Shown piece after piece: positions 57,363 through 64,000 of a stretch of DNA of 64,000 bases (its first letter is position 1; every line of letters begins with the position of its first letter). The DNA is from Pseudo-nitzschia pungens (lineage: Eukaryota; Bacillariophyta; Bacillariophyceae; Bacillariales; Bacillariaceae): assembly GCA_037355855.1 (NCBI GenBank), contig CM074758.1, forward strand, positions 2,329,001 to 2,393,000, in the 5' to 3' direction. Below the pieces are notes generated by a model, which was not told the DNA's origin, did no database searches, and saw only the letters and a list, made by a program, of their open reading frames with translations. Position numbers and translations under genes: made by a program.

Positions 57363-58106
57363 GGTGATTTAATCAGCTGTTTATTAAGTTACTTTAGTTA
57401 CACTATTTCTGTTATCTTTGTTGCTTGTGTTGAAATTGAGCAAAAAGTGATTGCTCAGTTCCTCCAGTTCTTTTGCTGGATTTTTACACTGTTCTCGTGA
57501 TAACTCGTGTTGTAACTGATTTTCCCCCTGGTTTGTCCAGTGGTGGGAGTTGTCTCTCTCTTTAGTTCCCGGGAATCCTGTGGTTCTCCGGAGTTGTTTC
57601 TGTTTTTATTTCGTGGGATTCGATTCCCGTGGTTCTCCGGCGTTGCTTCTCTATTAAGCGTTCACCGGGCCGGTCCCACTTCCCGTTTCCCGTGGGATTG
57701 GTGGTGTTTAGGTATTCATTATATACCTTTCCGGATATCCGTATGCTTCGGTTTTGGTTGGCATCCCCTATTCGGTCTGTCCATCCACTCAGTGTTGGTC
57801 CAATTAGTCCACTCACTGGATTATGTGTCACTTTTTCGACACTTATTTTATTATTTCTTTGTTTCTGCTGTCGACCATGGTCCTGTTTAGGTACTTAGGT
57901 GTCTCTGTTGCTGCTGTTGCTCCCTTCTTTGGGCGCCAACAGTCGCTGGGGTCGGTCTTCCTTGTGCTGCAGACACTGGATATCCTTCTCCCTGTTTTTG
58001 CTTCTCTGCGCCTCCATTTTTGGCAGTCTTTCGGTCTCGTCGGCGCCTTGGCCGATCGATCTTTTTCTGCTCATGGTCATCAGCGCTCAGCTTGATTTTA
58101 AAATCA
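57363..58106 (-). other. 5' untranslated leader of the retrotransposon
   Basis: 744 nt between the 5' LTR and gag. Directly inside the LTR the coding strand reads TGATTTTAAAATCAAGC, where the tRNA primer-binding site is expected. I do not recognise the primer. Note the palindrome TGATTTTAAAATCA. Plus-strand open frames here are T-rich and not convincing. Confidence 0.6.
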
Positions 58107-58283
58107 TGCCATACCCCGGGTCTACTAGTGATTTAGAAAGTAGTAGTGATATGCAAATTGTGAGAGCTATTGATTAGTCTATTGCTATTGCGCTCCGGCA
58201 GTCTCCTGTATTCGGCGATAAGGAGACTCGCCAATCGTAATCCAATCACGAACGGATTCGTGACTGTGTTCCGGTGCACGGCA
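58107..58283 (-). repeat. 5' LTR (right)
   Basis: 177 bp, identical to the left LTR except one base. It should hold the promoter for minus-strand transcription of gag-pol. Confidence 0.95.
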
Positions 58284-58288
58284 GTAGA

Positions 58289-59174
58289 TGCTAATGATTT
58301 GTTTAATATGGCACCTTGATTGAACAAATCAACATATTCTCAAAGGATGAAAGTCGGCAAAGAATCTTGTTGTACTCCTCCAAGCTCTTGATTCCCTGCT
58401 GTTTGCAAGGCTTGTTTGTATAGTGTTTACTGAAGTCTCTGTTATGCACCATCTAAGTATTAACCTTCTTACAAGAGAACATACAAAACAATGTGTCAGA
58501 AAACTCTTGAAACTTCGTGTACAACAAAAAGATGGAAATCAGTGCTTACTAGTTGTTTTGTCAGTATTGTTCGAAAGATCCATTATGACAAAGATATGAC
58601 ACAAAAGTCGACAAACAGAGATGGTAGGTCTTAAATTGTCATGAGACAACTGCACAGTATTCTTTTGAAGATACTTTTGATGAGTCAAGAATTATTATTA
58701 TTTATTTACGACATTCTTCAGGAAAATTATTTTTTGTGAGTTTAAAAAATTGCAATGAATGAATCAAAACGTGTTTTGTTTTCGTACGGAGGGAGAGTAC
58801 AGTGATACAGTACCATAGTAGGGATATCATAAGGAATACTTCCACATACGACACATAATACGTACTAAGTCTTAACTTACCGTATGATGCCAGAATTGAG
58901 CTTATTATAATATTATGTGTTGACCGGTGACTGAAGAAATCTGACCTGGGAGTGCACTGGGCGTTAATAAGTAAATGCCGATAACCAACAAGATTGTTAA
59001 GTAAGGTTAACCTTACTGAACTTCGAGAGAAGTAACATTCTTGATTAACGAGAGATACGCGGAGTGGTTCACTCTGTAGTGAGTAAACCTTACCAAACGA
59101 TCTGAGGACCTTTTTTTGTTGATTGAGATTGTAACGGCTCGGTCATAGATAGAGAAAACTGATTACAACCGAGA
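58289..59174. other. Intergenic spacer
   Basis: No gene. AT-rich, with GTAAGGTTAACCTTACT at about 59002-59018 (a near-palindromic pair of the spacer word) and TAAACCTTACC at about 59083. It contains the FKBP promoter side. Confidence 0.55.
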
Positions 59175-59564
59175 ATGGGTGTTGACAAAGAAGTTATTTC
59201 CAACGGAGATGAAACCACGTTTCCGAATGTGGGAGACCAGCTCACAATGCACTACACGGGGACATTGACGGAAAACGGAGAACAGTTTGATAGCAGTGTC
59301 TCGCGTGGGAAACCATTTATGTTTGTGATTGGCATCGGCCAAGTCATCAAGGGTTGGGATGAGGGCGTAATGAAAATGTCCCTTGGCGAAAAGGCCAAAC
59401 TACAAATTTCATCGGATTATGGATATGGAGCACGTGGAGCACCAGGTGCGATTCCTCCAAACAGCGATTTAACTTTCGAGGTAGAACTCTTGGCCATCGG
59501 CAACCAGAAATCACCAAGCTATGCCGCCAGCAGCAAAAGTGGAAGCAGCTGCAATGTAATGTAG
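59175..59564 (+). CDS. FKBP-type peptidyl-prolyl isomerase with C-terminal CaaX box
   Basis: 129 aa in one exon; ATG in context ACCGAGAATGGGTG. The entire FKBP12 fold is present: [61 protein letters not shown] and [14 protein letters not shown]. The aromatic and acidic drug/proline-pocket residues (Y, F, D, W, Y, F) are kept, so isomerase activity is expected. After the fold a 20-residue S/K linker ends in CNVM, a CaaX box; Met at the end favours farnesylation, which would tether the protein to membranes. There is no signal peptide. It is convergent with KTI12, 207 bases apart. Confidence 0.95.
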   Translation: MGVDKEVISNGDETTFPNVGDQLTMHYTGTLTENGEQFDSSVSRGKPFMFVIGIGQVIKGWDEGVMKMSLGEKAKLQISSDYGYGARGAPGAIPPNSDLTFEVELLAIGNQKSPSYAASSKSGSSCNVM

Positions 59565-59771
59565 ACGATCTTCCACCAAAGCATACAAGGTGCGATATCA
59601 AATGCTTTGAAACTGAAACACTGTCCAAGAATGCTTTTGTTTTGTGCTGCTGGACTGAAGTCGAAGTTCTGAGACATGAAAAACTGTCGTATCGATTATA
59701 AAGTGTATTTTGAAGATCAACATGTGGCATAAAGAAACTAGAGTTTATCTTTTATCCCGAGATAAAAAAAT

Positions 59772-60914
59772 TTATTCATATTGCCGCGTTGACATCCCCT
59801 CTTTGAGATTTTGAGTCCGGAGAAGAAAAATATCCAGAATTTCATCAAGCTGCTCCTCGAGAGACTTATCATCGCTCGTTTGTCGCTGATTTTCTTGAAC
59901 GGGTTGCGGGTCCCCAGATGACGATGACGGTATAGGATTACCATCGCCAGGGATTTTTTCAAGCTCAATTGAGGTATCCTGCAGCGAAGAATTCATCATT
60001 GAAGTATCAATTACAATCTTATTATTGTGATTGAGTGTCGGTGTGATTTTCTTCGTCTCTTTCTCGACAGTTTTTGATACTTTCCTCCTCCGTTGAAACG
60101 CGGATTTCTTAGGTGCTTTTGATTGACGTGAGGCTGGATCAAGTGCGGTCCTGCTGGCTTGCTGAGATTCGGTGACGACAGATGAAGTGCCTGTATTGCT
60201 ATCTGTTTGCTCTGTTATTACTGAGCTCCCGAAAGCTTCTCCGAGGGAATGCATGTTGTACACAGAACGTTCCAGCACTTCATTCTTACTAGAAAGGTTT
60301 TTTTTAACTTGCGAATCCCTGCCCTCACAAGAAGACGAAGCCAAGCTTGACGCCGCTGCTACGTCAATTGTGAACAGCGGCTTATCCCATCGATTCCTAT
60401 CATCAGGAGGTTCAAACCGAGAGATCAATTCTTGCAGCAATACCGAAGAGTAGTTCTTGTTCCATTCTTGAACGACCGATAGTCGATTCAATACCCACAG
60501 GATACCATGTTTTTCTCCCGCCGCCTTGGATATACAATGTAACTCGTATCGAAACCCTTTGATGTAGTTCAGGGAGTCCAGAATAACGAGTCGTCGACTA
60601 CTATCATTGTTCCCACCACTCTTCTTCACAGCTCGATCAAATGCAGCTTTCAAAGCTCCTCGTGTTTGCTTTTCAGCCAATGAAGTTTCGTAGAGAGACT
60701 GCTTGGTAGTAGCGATATTCTGCTTTTTCTCCGCGGTTGAAGTGCCATCCCCTCCATTCTCATCGACGTCGTTATTAATGCAACCGCATTCTGTTTCTTC
60801 GTTTAAAATAACAACCTCGTCGATCGAATCGTGCAGCAAAGCTCTTTCTTTCAATAGATTGGCGACTGTAGTCTTTCCCGCAGATGGGTGACCAACTACA
60901 ATCAGACAAGGCAT
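59772..60914 (-). CDS. KTI12: KTI12-like P-loop ATPase (Elongator-associated)
   Basis: 380 aa in one exon. The N-terminal P-loop GHPSAGKTT (residues 8-16) matches KTI12/PSTK-type kinases. LVILDSLNYIKGFRYELHCI is the Walker B and KTI12 signature, followed by GILWVLNRL. RFEPPDDRNRWDKPLFTI is the conserved substrate-side segment. Yeast KTI12 binds Elongator and tRNA and is needed for wobble-uridine modification. The region about 235-330 is a low-complexity insert (QQASRTALDPASRQSKAPKK). The C-terminus EEQLDEILDIFLLRTQNL matches the family end. The related O-phosphoseryl-tRNA kinase is less likely given the GFRYE signature. The frame is intact. Confidence 0.9.
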   Translation of the reverse strand: MPCLIVVGHPSAGKTTVANLLKERALLHDSIDEVVILNEETECGCINNDVDENGGDGTSTAEKKQNIATTKQSLYETSLAEKQTRGALKAAFDRAVKKSGGNNDSSRRLVILDSLNYIKGFRYELHCISKAAGEKHGILWVLNRLSVVQEWNKNYSSVLLQELISRFEPPDDRNRWDKPLFTIDVAAASSLASSSCEGRDSQVKKNLSSKNEVLERSVYNMHSLGEAFGSSVITEQTDSNTGTSSVVTESQQASRTALDPASRQSKAPKKSAFQRRRKVSKTVEKETKKITPTLNHNNKIVIDTSMMNSSLQDTSIELEKIPGDGNPIPSSSSGDPQPVQENQRQTSDDKSLEEQLDEILDIFLLRTQNLKEGMSTRQYE

Positions 60915-61955
60915 TGATGCAGGTTTCGTAGACGCCGATTCGTTATGATGATTACTTTCCCCGGTTTCATTTCCTTATCGGTACTAGTAACTACTTCGAC
61001 GATTCATTCGCTCGTAATTGGTACAGGACGAAGTAAGGTTTACGGTAGCTTTGTACCGGTACTACGGTAGATGAGAAATTCGAATCATTTTCGTGACCCG
61101 AAAACGAGTGGTAAGAGTACAACAACCGATGGGCCTTGAAAGTCAGTAAGGTTACTCCCTTATTGTACGTAAAAAATACCGCCATGAATATTCATACACG
61201 ATACGCGTACGCTGAACACGTACCGGTCGGTACCGGTAAGGTTTACTTTATTCACATTTTTTTATTCATACTTTACGATAAGTTACTGATCAGTACGAAC
61301 CGGGAGTGTCTTGTTGGAACGATTTATGATACAGTTTCAAGTTAGGTAATAGAAGTATGTACTACTACGAAGTAAAAGTAAGGTTGAGGGAGAGGATGTC
61401 CTCATTGTTTTGGAAAGGTTGCCTTACTCCCGTTTGATGAAACCGGTGGTCTGCGAAAACGTCTCCAACCTTTCACCCTTGCAATGCACCTGCTTACAGT
61501 TTTCGGTGATACACCCCAAACTGTAAGCAGTGGGATACTCTACCTAGCACCACCTTTCCACGCTTTCAAATTTGTAATCCTGCCAAATCTGTATGTCGTC
61601 CATAACACATGGATGTGGACCCCTATGGGTGAAGTGGTCAAAAGTACTGATTCAGGTGCAACACAGTACGCTGGATTGGCAGTTTCTGGCCAGATGCGCC
61701 AGGTACCAAAACTGTGTAGCTGTGATTCTTGCCTCCTCCTCACCCTTAATCAGATACTCATACAATCATAGAGATAATGGCATTTCCATAATTTTGAGAC
61801 AAATGAGATGTAAAAATCTACAATGCAATCAGAAAAAATCAGTACAAACAGCATCTAGAACCTAAAAATTATCATGTTCTGCTAATTTGCTCAACAAACA
61901 TACAACTGGGTCATAATGTCAACCAGTCTCTGTAGTGATACTATTGATAGGTGCA
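60915..61955. other. Intergenic spacer
   Basis: No supported gene. Positions 60970-61400 are dense in GTAAGGTTTACGGTA and TACCGGTACCGGTAAGG words. A perfect stem-loop lies at 61490-61530. Short open frames have no domain. Confidence 0.55.
61490..61530. repeat. Inverted repeat, 13-bp arms with 15-nt loop
   Basis: The arms CTGCTTACAGTTT and AAACTGTAAGCAG are exact reverse complements. It lies downstream of the minus-strand copy B gene and could act as an RNA hairpin or mark a small element. Confidence 0.75.
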
Positions 61956-63895
61956 TTATTCCCCATCCTCTGCATGAAGAATGGTCACTGAAAGGAGAAC
62001 AAGAGTCGGGGGATGAGAATGTCAGAAATACATTGAATTTCACCAAAAACTCAAAAACAGAGGATATTTGAGGCAGCACTTCAGTACTTACATGTGTTAA
62101 ACGCACTATGAGGCGTCTCTGTGCTGACACCGTAGCGCACCCACTGGGTAATGATTTTCTTTTCACCCTCGTACACAGGACATCCTGAGTGTTGCGTGAA
62201 TCCATTGTCCGTCAGGTTTGTTTGGGGATCCATGTAGCTGAAAAAAACAGCACTTCCACTGTTTGGCTTCACGTGAACATTGGCATTCTGAAAGTTTGTA
62301 AATCCGCCCTTTTCTGGAATTGTACTACATTTTTTCCAGAAAGGAGATCGCACAGCAGAAAAGAACGAGTGTGGTGTTAACAAATGTGGCATGCGAAAAA
62401 AAGCAATAAAATATTTTTGTCACCGCAACTTCTTACCAATAGATTACCATGGTTGCCATTCTGCCACCGATCAAATGCTTTTCCCCGTTGCAGCGACCAT
62501 CGCAGTGTGGGGTGTACCTATCGGGTTCGAAGTCGTGTTTTCCTCTTCCAAAGTACTGAATTGACATGAGCTTGAATGCAGGGAGAGTGGAAAAAACAGA
62601 AATGGAGAGAATCAGTAAATTTTTCGGCGTTGTATTATTTCCTAAATTCCTTCTGTTACAAAATCGAAACAGAAAGCTTACCGGTTCTTGCCCGTGATGC
62701 GTGATGTTTAAATCGAGAACGTGGTTGGTATATTCGTATACCCGTCCACTCAGGACCGAGATCAAATTGTCATTCAGGGGTAACCCATCGTCTGTGAATT
62801 TTGGTCTGATACCTGCTTGCATGGCTTTGCGATTTACGGAAATTCTTGTTCCACCCTTGCCATCAGCAGTTGACGCAATGTGTAAGTCTTCCTCTGCCTC
62901 AACTTCCATAGCGTTGCACTCCTCGGGGCTTGCAAAGTTTTCGACGACGTGAATTTTACTGGCAGCACGATGCAGCTTTTTATGCACAGTTCTTGTGACA
63001 CCATCTACCGGCGACGTCCATTCCTCAGTCTCAACATCAGGACTGGATTCCAAACCAACATCTACACAGGTAAAGTTTTCAGCGATATTCGAAGCCTCCA
63101 ATCGCAGACTTCGCTGAAACTCTACTTCATTCATTGACGCGTGGATACTAGGGGCCAACCCAACGGTCATACAATCGTGGAGTTCCGAGTGAATTTGTTT
63201 GATAGCGTCTTCATCATCGTTGTCATCCAATTCGCTCAATCTACGAGTGGCTTGTTCTTTACAGTTAGCTAAGGTATCAGTTGGATCCTTCACATCATTC
63301 AAATCGATTTGACCAATGAGCCTCTCCACTTGACGAGTCTTTGTCTCTTCTGCTTCTTCGATCACCAGACCACTCTTAATAAAAAATTCTATTGATGAAA
63401 ACATTGATTGCGAGCGTTGCAGATTGCAATCGAATTTCTACGTTAGCTCGACAAGGACGACTTCGTCAAGAAACAAAATTAAGTCTTCACACGGTGTTCC
63501 GCCCTGCGTTGTTGACGTATTTGCGAAATTTCGGACCAAATTTCGGACCAACTACAAACCTCTGTTGACTCACCTTGATCGGGACTTTTTGTAACTGCAA
63601 AGTAGGCAACTTTGCATTCCTTGTCATCTTCGCTGCCGCAAAAACCCGTTTTGGGATTCTGCTCCTGCCTGACTTCAAATCGGTGCAGGAGAAAAGAGTT
63701 CACAGTGAATTCTGACCGTGGTTTGATGTTGGTTTTGATGGGGCTTGTTTTTTTCGTTTCTGGATGGACCCAATGAATCGACAAGTAATCATCGCTTTCG
63801 TTGGTAAATAGGAGGAGCGATGGCGTTGCCGACGCAGCCGTCGCCACTGTGAACGAGAACGCAAATAATGATACCAGTGTGTTGATGATTTTCAT
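61956..63895 (-). CDS. Secreted/ER VHL-beta-like + prolyl 4-hydroxylase fusion (copy B)
   Basis: 475 aa in five exons: 63574..63895, 62682..63388, 62437..62570, 62092..62324 and 61956..61987. Phases are consistent. The signal peptide MKIINTLVSLFAFSFTVATA is followed at about 25-75 by a VHL-beta-like region (LLLFTNESDDYLSIHWVHPETKK ... FTVNSFLLHRFEVR). A cysteine pair CGSEDDKEC and an acidic helical linker follow. The P4H domain spans about 260-470: SKIHVVENFASPEECNAM, iron ligands in YTPHCDG and TQHSGCPV, and Lys in GEKKIITQWVR. It shares with copy A the 233-nt penultimate exon and the TG|T(A) and T|GTAAGTAC splice points. It differs by an intron at QEP|LMS and by lacking the one at HCDG. Hydroxylation of proline in the ER is expected. 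Confidence 0.9.
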
Positions 63896-64000
63896 GGTGT
63901 TGTATTTAAATCAATGGTATCAACTTGTCCTTGCTAACCGTTTTCGGATGACCTCTTCAACTCTCTGATTGTAAAGGGTTGTCGAGTTGCGTTGCCGTGA
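63896..64000. other. Promoter side of copy B, window end
   Basis: Only 105 bases are visible. There is no coding sequence and no recognisable motif. Confidence 0.4.

Larger units (their letters stand above)
52448..58283 (-). mobile_element. Nearly intact Ty3/gypsy LTR retrotransposon
   Basis: 5836 bp, transcribed on the minus strand (5' LTR on the right). The 177-bp LTRs (52448..52624 and 58107..58283) begin TG and end CA and differ at one base (A/G in GACTGT[A/G]TTCC). The 5-bp target duplication GTAGA is at 52443..52447 and 58284..58288. It carries gag and pol, both open. The single LTR difference implies a very recent insertion. It sits between the two VHL-P4H paralogues. Confidence 0.96.

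Noticed and set aside
57540..58177. Hydrophobic plus-strand open frames in the retrotransposon leader
   Set aside because: T-rich leader read in the wrong direction; they overlap the LTR and lack homology or start context.
1..64000. tRNA, rRNA, snoRNA or CRISPR features
   Set aside because: Scanning for the tRNA B-box (GGTTCGANTCC) with a paired A-box, rRNA-like blocks and regular spaced direct repeats by eye gave nothing I could defend.

Overview
The window looks like nuclear DNA of a diatom. The genes are eukaryotic, with GT-AG introns of roughly 25-230 bases. Several predicted proteins start with a signal peptide ending in an ASAF-type motif, the plastid-targeting signature of diatoms (clearest in the chlorophyll-pathway reductase at 455..2009). 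The intergenic spacers are full of short GTAAGGTT / TACCGTAC words. A raphid pennate relative (Pseudo-nitzschia/Fragilariopsis type) is a guess I cannot test here.

Layout. 0.4-5 kb: plastid geranylgeranyl reductase and a membrane-anchored cyclophilin-like protein. 6-18 kb: a giant GRIP-domain golgin, an RRM-like protein, and a GNAT + LysM + HMG-like fusion. 20-24 kb: TFIIIB subunit BDP1 tail-to-tail with a PDCD2/TSR4 ribosome-assembly factor. 25.3-30 kb: a complete Tc1/mariner-like DNA transposon with 78-bp perfect (about 400-bp imperfect) inverted repeats, a TA target duplication, a DD34E transposase and a second gene. 30.9-38.8 kb: a hypothetical protein, an MgtE/SLC41-type magnesium transporter half, a secreted or plastid hypothetical protein, a membrane DnaJ and a polytopic membrane protein. 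39.9-46.6 kb: a pyruvate kinase homologue lacking catalytic metal ligands, and a nine-exon OSCA/TMEM63 (CSC1-like) channel. 48.4-49 kb: NF-YB. 49.8-63.9 kb: two tandem paralogues that fuse a VHL-beta-like domain to a prolyl 4-hydroxylase. Between them lie a nearly intact Ty3/gypsy retrotransposon (LTRs of 177 bp differing at one base, TSD GTAGA), an FKBP with a CaaX tail, and KTI12.

Most genes are housekeeping: RNA polymerase III initiation, ribosome assembly, Elongator, Golgi tethering, plastid pigment synthesis and ion transport. Many sit tail-to-tail with about 200-bp spacers. I saw no operons, CRISPR arrays, rRNA genes or convincing tRNAs.

The most interesting signals are: (1) the hydroxyproline-reader-like (VHL) plus hydroxyproline-writer (P4H) fusion, present twice; (2) a retrotransposon with gag and pol in one frame separated only by UGA; (3) a transposon whose two genes both take their start codons from the inverted repeats; (4) four conserved genes each carrying exactly one surplus base; and (5) a pyruvate kinase with both magnesium ligands replaced. 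Exon boundaries were placed by eye from splice consensus, reading frame and family conservation.
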